Assembly: GCA_934393265.1 (NCBI GenBank)
Contig: CAKRQL010000003.1
Coordinates: 57,101 to 121,100, forward strand
Direction of reading: 5' to 3'
From: an uncultured Eubacteriales bacterium
GTDB lineage: Bacteria > Bacillota > Clostridia > Oscillospirales > CAG-272
DNA length: 64,000 nucleotides
This document shows positions 42,834 through 51,752 of the stretch, piece after piece. Position 1 is the first letter of the stretch, and each line of letters opens with the position of its first letter. The notes under the pieces were generated by a model, which had not been told where the DNA came from, did not search any database, and saw only the letters and a program-made list of their open reading frames with translations. The position numbers were made by a program, and so were the translations under genes.

Positions 42834-42864
42834 AGCCCCGTGATAAGTTTTTTATCACGGGGCT
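42834..42864 (-). terminator. Terminator of the ftsH-DUF308-TetR transcript
   Basis: A perfect 13-bp stem (AGCCCCGTGATAA with TTATCACGGGGCT) followed by TTTTT on the minus strand. Confidence 0.85.
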
Positions 42865-42947
42865 CACATGTGTATAAAATTTTATCACTTTGCGGAATTT
42901 GATAAAAACCGGAGCGCGGCGTGCGAGCCGCCCGGAAGCCGCGCGGA

Positions 42948-43502
42948 TCAGACGGCAAAGCGGGAGAGCGCCTCCCTCATCGAGCCGCGGACAAGCCGGG
43001 CGAGCCGCCCGACTATCTCTGCCGGCTCCTCCCTCATATTATCCTTTATCCAGTCGAGCATTATGCCTATGAATATATAGGAATATACATTTGCAATGAA
43101 TTTCTTATCCTCGTCGCGCACGGTAATGCCCTCCCCCTCCTCGTTAAGGACGCCCATGATGAGATTATCCACAAGCGGCTGAAGATATTTCTCCACCTGC
43201 TCGCGGTGGACACAGCGGTAGACATTCATTATGAACGGCTTGTTTTCAAGCACCGCGCCGAATATGCCGAGGAGCCCGTCCTGCCATGTATCATAGGTTT
43301 TCCGCTCGTCGAGGGCGCGGCGCGCGTCCTCAAGGCAGGACCACTCGACAAGGTCATAGATGTCCTTGAAGTGATAATAGAAGGTCATGCGGTTTATCCC
43401 GCAGTCCTCGGCTATGTCATTTATCGTGATTTTCGTGAGCGGCTTTTTTGTGAGCAGATTTTTCAGCGACTGCTCAAGTGCGCGCTTTGTCACCTGTGAC
43501 AT
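42948..43502 (-). CDS. TetR family transcriptional regulator
   Basis: 184 residues. The N-terminal helix-turn-helix reads KITINDIAEDCGINRMTFYYHFKD, seen as motifs NDIAEDCGINRMTF and YYHF (residues about 25-48). The C-terminal domain resembles the DhaS-like/TetR_C_7 group. It lies 197 bases upstream of ohyA on the same strand; a near-palindrome GATAAAATTTTATAC sits between the genes. Control of ohyA in response to fatty acids is inference. The start is 19 bases after the DUF308 stop. Confidence 0.88.
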   Translation of the reverse strand: MSQVTKRALEQSLKNLLTKKPLTKITINDIAEDCGINRMTFYYHFKDIYDLVEWSCLEDARRALDERKTYDTWQDGLLGIFGAVLENKPFIMNVYRCVHREQVEKYLQPLVDNLIMGVLNEEGEGITVRDEDKKFIANVYSYIFIGIMLDWIKDNMREEPAEIVGRLARLVRGSMREALSRFAV

Positions 43503-43521
43503 CGTCGTACCTCCTTACGCG

Positions 43522-44064
43522 TTATAATTCGCCGGTAAATGCGGATATTATGCTCTCCGCGCCGAAGATAATGAAATATACAGCCGCGATACAGGAGAGT
43601 ATGCGCACGGTCATAAAGGACATCGCGGGGCTGAATATCATGAAAAATCCGAGGATAAGACCGAGGATATTGACTATAATGGTAATTACGTAGCGGAAAT
43701 TACCGGAGACGAGGCGCACGACGCCTGCCCGCGTCAGCCCCCCTATACAATGCGCCATAAACCAGATGGGGATAAGGACGGTCAATGCCCACTTCCCTAT
43801 CTCGGGGTCTGCCGTTATCATTGCGCCGCACATGACGCTGAATATGCCGGACACCAGTGCCACCGTTGGACCGAAGCCCGTAAAGCGGGAGAGGCGCGCA
43901 TAGATTATTATATCCTCAATTCCCATTACTACGGCGATTATTCCGTAGATTATGACCGCGCCGGTCAGAACGCTGTCCGGGCGGAGAAAAGTAAAGACGC
44001 CGAGGGCGACAAGGAGAAGCCCCACAATAAGCTCACACCAGCCGAAACCGAAGCTTCTTTTCAT
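43522..44064 (-). CDS. HdeD/DUF308-like membrane protein
   Basis: 180 residues with six hydrophobic segments in three pairs, each pair with the G-x-x-x-I or F-R-P-D turn typical of DUF308/HdeD proteins (VFTFLRPDSVLTGAVIIYG near residue 23). HdeD helps acid resistance in E. coli at high cell density; here the role is unknown. The ATG overlaps the ftsH stop by one base, so it is co-translated with the membrane protease. Confidence 0.85.
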   Translation of the reverse strand: MKRSFGFGWCELIVGLLLVALGVFTFLRPDSVLTGAVIIYGIIAVVMGIEDIIIYARLSRFTGFGPTVALVSGIFSVMCGAMITADPEIGKWALTVLIPIWFMAHCIGGLTRAGVVRLVSGNFRYVITIIVNILGLILGFFMIFSPAMSFMTVRILSCIAAVYFIIFGAESIISAFTGEL

Positions 44065-45893
44065 CAGACCGTCTCCTCCCCTCTGAGAATTTTCATAAAC
44101 TCTCCCCCGGTTATGGTTTCCTTTTCGTAGAGATAATTTGCGAGCTCGTCGAGCTTTCCGCGGTTTTCGGTAAGAATACGGCGCGCCTTTTCATGCTGTT
44201 CCCTGACGGTCGCGACAACCCTTTTGTCTATCTCCTTCTGCGTTTCTGCGGAGCAGGAGAGCGAGGTATCGCCGCCGAGGTACTGATTTGTCACCGTCTC
44301 CATAGCTACCATATCAAACTCGTCTGTCATGCCGTATCTTGTGACCATCGCGCGGGCGAGCCTTGTCGCCTGCTCTATATCGTTTGAGGCACCGGTCGTC
44401 ACCTGTCCGAACACGACCTCCTCTGCGGCACGGCCGCCTGTAAGGGTGGCTATCTTGTTTTCAAGCTCCTCCTTTGTTAAGAGCACCTTGTCGTTCTCCT
44501 CCACCTGCATGGTATAGCCGAGGGCGCCGGAGGTGCGGGGGATTATGGTTATCTTCTGCACGGGGGCAGAGCCCGACTGCATAGCGGCGACGAGGGCGTG
44601 TCCAATCTCGTGATAGGCTACGACGCGCTTTTCAGCGTCGGTCATTATTGCGTTTTTCTTCTGATACCCGGCTATGACGACCTCAATGCTCTCTTCAAGG
44701 TCTGCCTGCTCTACGACGGTGCGCCCGCTGCGCACGGCGCGGAGCGCCGCCTCGTTTATAATATTTGCAAGCTCCGCACCGGAGGTGCCCGCCGCCATTC
44801 TCGCTATTGTATGGAAGTCGACATTGTCGGCTGTTTTAATCTTCTTCGCGTGGACGCGGAGGATAGCCTCGCGCCCGGCGAGGTCCGGGAGCTCTACGGG
44901 GACGCGGCGGTCAAAGCGACCCGGACGGGTTAATGCGGGGTCAAGGGACTCCGGGCGGTTTGTCGCCGCGAGGATTATGACGCCGTTATTACTCTCGAAG
45001 CCGTCCATCTCGGTGAGGAGCTGATTTAAGGTCTGCTCCCGCTCGTCGTTGCCGCCGAGCTGACCGTCGCGCTTCTTTCCTATCGCGTCTATCTCGTCTA
45101 TAAAGACTATGCAGGGTGCCTTTTCCTTTGCCTGCCTGAAGAGGTCGCGCACCTTTGACGCGCCCATGCCGACGAACATCTCGACAAACTCCGAGCCCGA
45201 CATTGAGAAGAACGGAACGCCCGCCTCACCCGCGACAGCCTTTGCAAGCATGGTTTTACCGGTGCCGGGAGGTCCGACAAGCAGAACGCCCTTAGGCATC
45301 GAGGCGCCGACATCCGAATACTTTTTCGGGTTATGAAGATAATCGACAATTTCGGCAAGGCTCTCCTTTGCCTCGTCCTCTCCCGCGACGTCAGAAAATC
45401 TTATTCCGTCGGTCGAGGGGACATAGACCTTCGCATTGCTCTTCCCCATTCCGAAAGCCATTGCGTTCGGTCCTCCCTCCTGCGACATCATCTTCTTCGC
45501 CATATACTGTCCGAGGGCGATGAATATGAGTATCGGGAGGACGAAGGTGAGAAAGAAGCTGAGCAGGGGCGACGTGCTGCGCTCTATCTCCTTTGAAAAG
45601 GTTGCGCCCGCGGCATAGAGCCGCTCCGAAAGCGCGGGGTCGGTCATCGTCCCGGTCTTATAAATCTGCTTTGAATCCTTTACGGTGAAAACGATCTGCG
45701 AGTCGCCTACCTCGACCTCGTCGATTTTCTTCTCCTCGATCATTCTCATGAACGTGCCGTAATCGACCTCCTTCACTCTCGCGTTTGCGATAAGCGGGGA
45801 AACCACCATATTGAATACCAGAATGACCAGCAGGACAATAAGGTAGTAATAGATCAGCGGCTTTTTCGGTGATTTGACTTCCTTCATTTGCAA
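44064..45893 (-). CDS. ftsH: ATP-dependent zinc metalloprotease FtsH
   Basis: 609 residues. Two membrane segments (about 13-33 and 108-128) flank the extracytoplasmic domain. The AAA+ domain has Walker A GPPGTGKTMLAKA (about 204), Walker B CIVFIDEIDAIGKKR and the second region of homology TRPGRFDRR. The zinc site is HEIGH (about 428). It degrades misfolded membrane and regulatory proteins. The C-terminal tail is short. Its promoter is strong and the gene leads the DUF308-TetR transcript. Confidence 0.97.
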   Translation of the reverse strand: MQMKEVKSPKKPLIYYYLIVLLVILVFNMVVSPLIANARVKEVDYGTFMRMIEEKKIDEVEVGDSQIVFTVKDSKQIYKTGTMTDPALSERLYAAGATFSKEIERSTSPLLSFFLTFVLPILIFIALGQYMAKKMMSQEGGPNAMAFGMGKSNAKVYVPSTDGIRFSDVAGEDEAKESLAEIVDYLHNPKKYSDVGASMPKGVLLVGPPGTGKTMLAKAVAGEAGVPFFSMSGSEFVEMFVGMGASKVRDLFRQAKEKAPCIVFIDEIDAIGKKRDGQLGGNDEREQTLNQLLTEMDGFESNNGVIILAATNRPESLDPALTRPGRFDRRVPVELPDLAGREAILRVHAKKIKTADNVDFHTIARMAAGTSGAELANIINEAALRAVRSGRTVVEQADLEESIEVVIAGYQKKNAIMTDAEKRVVAYHEIGHALVAAMQSGSAPVQKITIIPRTSGALGYTMQVEENDKVLLTKEELENKIATLTGGRAAEEVVFGQVTTGASNDIEQATRLARAMVTRYGMTDEFDMVAMETVTNQYLGGDTSLSCSAETQKEIDKRVVATVREQHEKARRILTENRGKLDELANYLYEKETITGGEFMKILRGEETV

Positions 45894-45960
45894 AAAGCTC
45901 CTTGATTTACTTCAGAGTATGTAATCCGCGGTGCCGTAGCTTACAGGGTCCTACAAGGTG

Positions 45961-45989
45961 ATTATATATTCTGTGTTTTGTTGTCTCAA
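45961..45989 (-). promoter_or_regulatory. Sigma-A promoter for ftsH
   Basis: TTGAGA (45989-45984), 17-base spacer, TATAAT (45966-45961), ~65 bases before the start. The surrounding ~150 bases are AT-rich. Confidence 0.75.
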
Positions 45990-46117
45990 TATATATTTTG
46001 TTAATTTTTTGTGTGCGGGCGGAATAACAAAACAAAAATGCGATATCGGTATATTTACGCATTCCGTATTTTTTCGGATTTATAGCTCAATATACAAAAT
46101 AACCTTTTGAAAATGGG

Positions 46118-46146
46118 TTGAAATCTTTCCGATAGTATGATAGAAT
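46118..46146 (+). promoter_or_regulatory. Sigma-A promoter for the threonine aldolase gene
   Basis: TTGAAA (46118-46123), 17-base spacer, TAGAAT (46141-46146). Its start point falls after the in-frame ATG at 46137, which rules that ATG out as the start. Confidence 0.7.
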
Positions 46147-46196
46147 ACGGTGGTAATGTTCAAGCAAAGCGTACAGAAAAGCCGAGGAATAAAAAA

Positions 46197-47228
46197 TTGA
46201 TATCATTTGCTAACGATTATACAGCCGGGGCACACCCGGCTGTATTACAGAAACTCATAGAAACCAATGCGGAGGCTCTCTCGGGGTACGGGTGCGACGG
46301 GTACTCCGACGCGGCAAAGAAAAAGATACGGGCGGCGTGTGGCTGCCCGGACGCCGAGGTATACTTTCTCGTCGGGGGGACGCAGACAAATCAGGTGGTT
46401 TTAGGCTCCCTGCTCGACGACTGCGAGGGGGTCGTGGCGGCGAAAACCGGACACATCAGCGTGCGCGAGGCGGGCGCTATCGAGTACACCGGGCATAAGG
46501 TTATAGCACTCCGCAGTAAGGACGGCAAGCTGTCTGCCGGAACGGTGAGAGAGTACCTAACCGGATATTATGCCGACGGCGGGCACGGGCACATGGTCTA
46601 TCCCGGAGTGGTATACATAACCTATCCGACGGAATACGGCACGCTGTACTCAAAAAAAGAGCTTACGGAGCTCTATTCCGTATGCAAGGAGTATTCCCTG
46701 CCCCTCTATATTGACGGCGCGCGGCTCGGGTACGGGTTAGCGTCTCCGGAATGTGATATAACTCTCCCGGAGCTCGCGGGGCTGTGCGACGCATTCTACA
46801 TCGGGGGTACGAAGGTCGGCGCGCTGTGCGGCGAGGCGGTGGTATTCACCGGAACAAAAGCCCCGCGGCACTTCGTAACGAAGATAAAGCAGCACGGCGC
46901 GCTCCTCGCTAAGGGGCGACTGCTCGGCGTGCAGTTCGACGCGCTGTTCACCGACGGGCTCTATATGAAAATAAGCCGGCACGCCATAGATATGGCAATG
47001 CAGCTGAGAGAGATACTCGCAGAGCGGGGATACCGCTTCTATGTCGACTCGCCGACGAATCAGCAATTCGTTATTCTCGGGGACGAGGAAATTGAGCGGC
47101 TGCGCGGGCGGGTTGACTTCAGCGTCTGGGAGAGATACGACGAAAGCCACGCGATAGTAAGATTTGCGACAAGCTGGGCAACCACCGGGGAGGAGATAGA
47201 CGGGCTCCGCCGGGTTATGGCGGAATAA
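46197..47228 (+). CDS. Low-specificity L-threonine aldolase family protein
   Basis: 343 residues from a TTG at 46197 with GAGGAA at eight bases; relatives start with (M)ISFxNDYxxGAHP, matching ISFANDYTAGAHP here. PLP fold type I: the GGTQTNQ segment (about 56), LYIDGARLGYGL (Asp about 168) and the Schiff-base lysine in IGGTKVGALCGEA (about 199). It cleaves threonine to glycine and acetaldehyde. The lipoprotein gene downstream has its own promoter. Confidence 0.9.
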   Translation: MISFANDYTAGAHPAVLQKLIETNAEALSGYGCDGYSDAAKKKIRAACGCPDAEVYFLVGGTQTNQVVLGSLLDDCEGVVAAKTGHISVREAGAIEYTGHKVIALRSKDGKLSAGTVREYLTGYYADGGHGHMVYPGVVYITYPTEYGTLYSKKELTELYSVCKEYSLPLYIDGARLGYGLASPECDITLPELAGLCDAFYIGGTKVGALCGEAVVFTGTKAPRHFVTKIKQHGALLAKGRLLGVQFDALFTDGLYMKISRHAIDMAMQLREILAERGYRFYVDSPTNQQFVILGDEEIERLRGRVDFSVWERYDESHAIVRFATSWATTGEEIDGLRRVMAE

Positions 47229-47253
47229 ACCGGATTTTTGCATTGCGCGGTGG

Positions 47254-47283
47254 TTGACCTTACATTCCGGCGTGCGATAAAAT
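47254..47283 (+). promoter_or_regulatory. Promoter of the lipoprotein gene at 47330
   Basis: TTGACC (47254-47259), 18-base spacer, TAAAAT (47278-47283). Confidence 0.65.
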
Positions 47284-47329
47284 ATTGAATATAATATCAA
47301 ATGCGCATTCTTTGCGCCCGGAGGATAAA

Positions 47330-48442
47330 ATGAAAATCAAAAGAACGTTAATTGCATTATGCCTTGTGCTTATGCTGGCTGTTGCCATTCTTGCCGTCTC
47401 GTCATGTTCGGGCGATGACAATCATGACTCCGGCTTTGCAAAGCACAGCGTCACGGTTAACTCAACGGACGAGTGCGCCGTTTCGGTAGACAAAAGCGAA
47501 GCGGAGTTTGCCGAGACCGTTACAGTTACGCTCAATCTCAAGGCTACCGACAAATACGTTGCGAGGGTGACCTACAACGGAAATGACGCAACAAAGCGCT
47601 CCGACAGCACCTACGAGTTTCTCATGGGAAACGACGACGTGACCGTCGCCGTGGAGCTCAAGGCTTATGAGACGCGGCTCTCCGACGGAAACGGCTTTGC
47701 GGCATTTTCGACCACGAACCCAAAAACCATTGCAAGGAACAACGGCAGAATTGATCTGACAATCACGCTAAACGGCAGCTATATGACCATTCTCGACTGG
47801 GAAATCAGGTCGACAAATCAGGCGGTTATCCCCGGCTCAAGCGTCAAAAAATCGTATGCAGATCTCGCCGATGCCGGCGCGATTTCCGCACGGACGGAGA
47901 CCGCAAGCTACAGTAATATTATAACTGCGCTGACAATAAGCATTGACACAGATAAAGCCGTGACCGGAAAAACCTTTCTGCTCATAGACCTGAGAAACGG
48001 CAACACCCCCTCACAGAGCGCAAGCCTCGTTGTGCCGATTACCGTAGCCGACGAAATCGTCACCGCAAAGTGGCAGGAGACGCTGGTTTTCGACGTTTCC
48101 GCACTCCCTGCGAAATTAAAGCAGGGAAAATTCAACGTATACGTTACCGACCTTGATTTTGTTGCGGGCAGCGACAACAAGGAGTATCAGAATTTCACAG
48201 AGGTCGAAGCCGACGCCGACGGGCATGTGGAAATCGGGATAGAATATGTGCCGGGGCGCAGGTACTACGTTGCGTTCTGGGTTATGAACGACGACAGCTC
48301 GCTCACCTGTTACAGGCTCCTTGACACAGTCGGCGCAGGCTCGAGCACCGGGGGCTACAATCAGCTGAACAAGGGCACGCTTACATTTATTTCGGACGGC
48401 GTCACGCTGGAGATTATCGTCGCGAACGAAGTAGTGGATTAA
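47330..48442 (+). CDS. Putative lipoprotein of unknown function
   Basis: 370 residues from the ATG at 47330 with GGAGG upstream. Lipobox AVSSC (Cys about 24). The mature part is beta-rich: an Ig-like N-terminal module (about 36-108), then two further modules of about 110 residues each. No enzyme motif, repeat family or known domain is recognised. Codon use is slightly less GC-rich than in the neighbours (more AAA, ACA). A surface role is all that can be said. Confidence 0.8.
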   Translation: MKIKRTLIALCLVLMLAVAILAVSSCSGDDNHDSGFAKHSVTVNSTDECAVSVDKSEAEFAETVTVTLNLKATDKYVARVTYNGNDATKRSDSTYEFLMGNDDVTVAVELKAYETRLSDGNGFAAFSTTNPKTIARNNGRIDLTITLNGSYMTILDWEIRSTNQAVIPGSSVKKSYADLADAGAISARTETASYSNIITALTISIDTDKAVTGKTFLLIDLRNGNTPSQSASLVVPITVADEIVTAKWQETLVFDVSALPAKLKQGKFNVYVTDLDFVAGSDNKEYQNFTEVEADADGHVEIGIEYVPGRRYYVAFWVMNDDSSLTCYRLLDTVGAGSSTGGYNQLNKGTLTFISDGVTLEIIVANEVVD

Positions 48443-48474
48443 GCTTTGATTAATATTTGAATTGAAAAAGGAAC

Positions 48475-48500
48475 CTGCGCTTGCCACGGCAAGCGCAGGG
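48475..48500. other. Hairpin without T-run after the lipoprotein gene
   Basis: A perfect 11-bp stem CCTGCGCTTGC with GCAAGCGCAGG around a 4-base loop. No T-run follows, so it may protect the 3' end rather than terminate. Confidence 0.5.
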
Positions 48501-48568
48501 CAAGTGTTACGACTTGAAAAACGGTCGGAGAACGGAAGTGAAAAGTGATAAAGGAAAAGTGAAAAAGT

Positions 48569-48606
48569 AAAAATCGGCAAGCATCAAATGATGCCTGCCG
48601 ATTTTT
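48569..48606. terminator. Bidirectional terminator between lipoprotein gene and tRNA-Leu
   Basis: AAAAATCGGCA with TGCCGATTTTT plus an inner GCAT/ATGC. It gives T-runs on both strands; on the minus strand it follows tRNA-Leu directly. Confidence 0.85.
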
Positions 48607-48692
48607 GGTGCGGGTAACAGGAATTGAACCTGCATGACCTTGCGATCACAAGAACCTGAATCTTGCGCGTCTGCCAGTTCCGCCACACCCGC
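48606..48692 (-). tRNA. tRNA-Leu (anticodon CAG)
   Basis: Acceptor stem GCGGGTG/TACCCGC with a G-T pair, anticodon stem CAAGA/TCTTG with loop TTCAGGT, a long variable arm, T-loop GGTTCAATTCC and encoded CCA. It reads CUG. Confidence 0.95.
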
Positions 48693-48726
48693 GAAAAAAT
48701 CACGGTCTCCCGCAATTTACCCGTAA

Positions 48727-48755
48727 ATTATATCATACATAGTGCGGATTGTCAA
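48727..48755 (-). promoter_or_regulatory. Perfect consensus promoter for tRNA-Leu
   Basis: TTGACA (48755-48750), exactly 17 bases, TATAAT (48732-48727). Confidence 0.9.
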
Positions 48756-48834
48756 GGGTTTTTAATGTTTTTTCGGCGAAAGAGGTGTAAGAGATACAGG
48801 CGGCGCCGAAGTGTACCGCGCGGCGCACAGAAAA

Positions 48835-48862
48835 GGCAGGCGGCGCAGGGGCGCCGTCTGCC
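48835..48862 (-). terminator. Terminator of uxaC
   Basis: A 12-bp stem (GGCAGACGGCGC with GCGCCGCCTGCC, one wobble pair) followed by a short T-run on the minus strand. Confidence 0.8.
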
Positions 48863-48898
48863 GGGGTGTTTACTCGCAGGCTTTTTCGGGAGGTCTTT

Positions 48899-50308
48899 TT
48901 ACTTTCCCTGCGGCTTCGTAAAATATGCTGCCGCATTATTATAGCATATATCCTCAACTATACTGCCGAGGAGAGGGAGATTCTCTGCCGGGTACTCGCC
49001 CTGCTCTACGAGCCGCCCGAGCTCGGAGCACAGGATACGGCGGAAGTACTCATGTCTTGTATAGGAGAGGAAAGAGCGGCTGTCTGTCAGCATACCTACA
49101 AAGCAGGAGACAAGCCCGGTCTGCATAAGTGCCTCAAGCTGACGTCTCATTCCCTCTTTCTGGTCATTGAACCACCAGCCGGAGCCGAGCTGTACCTTCC
49201 CGCGGATCTTTCCGTCCTGGAAGCAATTCATCATCGCGGCAAGGAGATAGTTATCGCGCGGGTTCAGGCAATAGAGAATGGTTTTCGGGAGCTCGCCCGT
49301 CAGATCAAGCGCAGAGAGGGTCGCCGAGAGGGCGGGAGCAAAGGTATAGTCACCTATCGCGTCAAAGCCCGTGTCCGGTCCGAGGGTACGGAAATTGCGC
49401 TCCGAATTATTTCTTATCGCGCCGATATGGTATTGCTGTGCCCACCCGCGCTTCGCATAATGTCTGCCGAGGAATACGTTGATATAGCCCTTATATTTTG
49501 CTATCTCGTCGGCGGTCAGTGCCCCTCCCGCGAGCCGCTTATCGACTACCGCGGCGACCTCTTCCCTTGTCGCGGGGGAATACACCGGGTGCTCGAGCCC
49601 GTGGTCTGCGCAAAGGCAGCCCGCCTTATCAAAGAAGTCTATCCTCTCGGCGAGGGCTCCCTCTATGGCGGCGAGACTGTCAAGCCTGTAACCGACGGTA
49701 TTGCCGAGGGTCTCAAGGTACGGAAGATATGTCGGAAGGTCGATATTCAGTGCTTTATCAGGGCGGAAAGACGGGTGAACGGCGACGGAGAAGGACTTAT
49801 CCGCCGCAATTTTTTTATGATACTCGAGGTTATCCGCCGGGTCGTCCGTCGTGCAGACGGCGCGGACATTGCTCATCTCTATCATTTTCCGTGCGGTGAG
49901 CGTTTTCAGCTTTTCCCCGCACTCCTTATATATTTTCTCCGCGGTTTTCTCCGACAGGAGCTCATGTATACCGAAGAAGCGGCGGAGCTCAAGATGCGTC
50001 CATGCGTATATCGGGTTTCCGACGGCGTAGGGCATCACCCTTGCATAGGCAAGGAATTTCTCATAATCGTCGGCGTCGCCGGTCACATATTTTTCGTCTG
50101 TACCGAACTCACGCATAAGGCGCCACTTATAATGGTCGCCGGCAAGCCATGCCTCGCTTATCGAGCGATATTTTTTATCTTCATAGATCTCCCTCGGGGA
50201 GAGGTGACAATGAAAATCGAATATCGGCATTTTTTCCGCATGCTCGTGATACAGGCGCACCGCCACAGGATTATCAAGCAGAAAATCATGTCCCATAAAT
50301 TCTTTCAT
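48899..50308 (-). CDS. uxaC: Glucuronate (uronate) isomerase
   Basis: 469 residues, full length. It isomerises glucuronate to fructuronate and galacturonate to tagaturonate in the cytoplasm. MPIFDFHCHLSPREI (metal His pair about 33-35), VCTTDDPADNLEYH (about 170), CLCADHGLEH (about 255) and LGSGWWFNDQ (about 385) are the family blocks of this amidohydrolase. It lies 30 bases after apeB on the same strand; no other uronate genes are in the window. Confidence 0.96.
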   Translation of the reverse strand: MKEFMGHDFLLDNPVAVRLYHEHAEKMPIFDFHCHLSPREIYEDKKYRSISEAWLAGDHYKWRLMREFGTDEKYVTGDADDYEKFLAYARVMPYAVGNPIYAWTHLELRRFFGIHELLSEKTAEKIYKECGEKLKTLTARKMIEMSNVRAVCTTDDPADNLEYHKKIAADKSFSVAVHPSFRPDKALNIDLPTYLPYLETLGNTVGYRLDSLAAIEGALAERIDFFDKAGCLCADHGLEHPVYSPATREEVAAVVDKRLAGGALTADEIAKYKGYINVFLGRHYAKRGWAQQYHIGAIRNNSERNFRTLGPDTGFDAIGDYTFAPALSATLSALDLTGELPKTILYCLNPRDNYLLAAMMNCFQDGKIRGKVQLGSGWWFNDQKEGMRRQLEALMQTGLVSCFVGMLTDSRSFLSYTRHEYFRRILCSELGRLVEQGEYPAENLPLLGSIVEDICYNNAAAYFTKPQGK

Positions 50309-50338
50309 TTTACGCTATATCCTTTCGTAATGTAAGCT

Positions 50339-51613
50339 TTATTTTACATTTATATTCTCACCGTCGGCGGTGAGAGAGGAGGAATAGAACGAGGTCATGG
50401 CGCGGCAGAGGTAGTCTGTATCCTCTGCCCCCGCGGTCTCGCACGCGGAGTGCATAGCCAGCTGAGCAAGCCCGATATCAACCGTCATAACCGGTACCCG
50501 TGTATCGGAAATCGACCCGAGGGTCGAGCCGCCGGGAATATCGGCGCGGTTATAATATCTCTGCACCGGGACACCGACGCGGGAGCATATCAGAGAGAAA
50601 ATCGCCGCGGCGGGGGCGTCTGTCGTATATTTCTGATTTGAATTGTACTTTACAACTATACCGCCGTTAATGACCGGGGCGTTTGACCTGTCGGCAAGCT
50701 CCGGGTGGTTCGGATGGACGGCGTGGGCATTATCCGCGCTCACCATAAATGAGGAGCGTATCATGCGGTCGTAATTTTCCTTGCTGCCCGCCGAGGAAAG
50801 AAGAACGTCATAGAGGAACGGAGACGCGGCACCCTGCTTTGTCGAGGAGCCGACCTCCTCATTATCAAAGACGGCGAAAACCGGGGTTGCATCAGATGGC
50901 TCTGCCGCGAGGAAGCCCTCAAGACAGCCGAAAACGCACTCAAGGTCATCGAGGCGCGGGGAGAGCACAAGCTCCCCGTTTATACCGACGCGGCGCCCGG
51001 CGTCGCGGTTATAGAGATAGAGGTCGTATTCAAGAATATTCCGCTCGTCGGTATCAGCCGCCGCCGCTATCTCACGGCGGAAAGCCCCGGCAGAGGAGGC
51101 AGAGCCGACAAGGGGCAGCAAATCCACGGCGGGATTGAATTTATAGCCGTTATTGACATCCCTGTTCATGTGGATAGCTACCGAGGGTATCACGGCGACG
51201 TCGCGTCGGAGGTCAACAAGGCGCGTGGCTATGCCCTCCCCCGTCCGGACGACGACTCTGCCGGCGACGGAGAGCGGACGGTCAAGCCACGTGTAGTGCA
51301 TCATTCCGCCGTAGGGCTCGGTCTCAAGGCGTAGGTACGCCCCCGTGCACTCGCCGGACATCTTCACCTTATAACACGGCGAGTCGCTGTGCGAGGCGGA
51401 GATCATAAATCCGCGGGAGCCCGCCGTCTGCCGGAATGCGATAAGCGCGGTACCGTTTCTTATCACATAGTACTTTCCGCCATCACGCGGGGTGTCCCCC
51501 TCGGAAAGCCGGGTATACCCCTCCTTTTCAAGGCGGTCGCATACGTTCCGTATCACCTGATACGCCGTCGGCGAGCGGTCGATAAAGTCGATTAATTTTT
51601 CTGTTGTGTTCAT
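50339..51613 (-). CDS. apeB: M18 family aminopeptidase
   Basis: 424 residues. A cytoplasmic di-zinc aminopeptidase. Metal and active-site motifs: SASHSDSP (first His, about 73), SPRLDDLEC (about 217), VFDNEEVGSSTKQGA (about 245) and SADNAHAVHPNHPE (about 292), with a late C-terminal His. The family removes N-terminal residues, often Asp/Glu or hydrophobic ones. It is one of three peptidase genes in 4 kb, facing away from pepD across a divergent promoter region. Confidence 0.95.
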   Translation of the reverse strand: MNTTEKLIDFIDRSPTAYQVIRNVCDRLEKEGYTRLSEGDTPRDGGKYYVIRNGTALIAFRQTAGSRGFMISASHSDSPCYKVKMSGECTGAYLRLETEPYGGMMHYTWLDRPLSVAGRVVVRTGEGIATRLVDLRRDVAVIPSVAIHMNRDVNNGYKFNPAVDLLPLVGSASSAGAFRREIAAAADTDERNILEYDLYLYNRDAGRRVGINGELVLSPRLDDLECVFGCLEGFLAAEPSDATPVFAVFDNEEVGSSTKQGAASPFLYDVLLSSAGSKENYDRMIRSSFMVSADNAHAVHPNHPELADRSNAPVINGGIVVKYNSNQKYTTDAPAAAIFSLICSRVGVPVQRYYNRADIPGGSTLGSISDTRVPVMTVDIGLAQLAMHSACETAGAEDTDYLCRAMTSFYSSSLTADGENINVK

Positions 51614-51654
51614 TTTTTTACTCCGGATAAAAGTTTCTTTTCCTTACGGGAGAT

Positions 51655-51683
51655 ATTTTACCGCTTTTCCTGAAAAATGTCAA
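51655..51683 (-). promoter_or_regulatory. Promoter of apeB-uxaC
   Basis: TTGACA (51683-51678), 17-base spacer, TAAAAT (51660-51655). Confidence 0.82.
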
Positions 51684-51691
51684 CAGCACTA

Positions 51692-51720
51692 TTGAAAATC
51701 TCCGTGCTTTGCGCTACAAT
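51692..51720 (+). promoter_or_regulatory. Promoter of the pepD-like gene
   Basis: TTGAAA (51692-51697), 17-base spacer, TACAAT (51715-51720). It is back to back with the apeB promoter, eight bases away. Confidence 0.8.
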
Positions 51721-51752
51721 ATAAGCAAAAAGAAGTAAAAGGAGTAAGGGTC

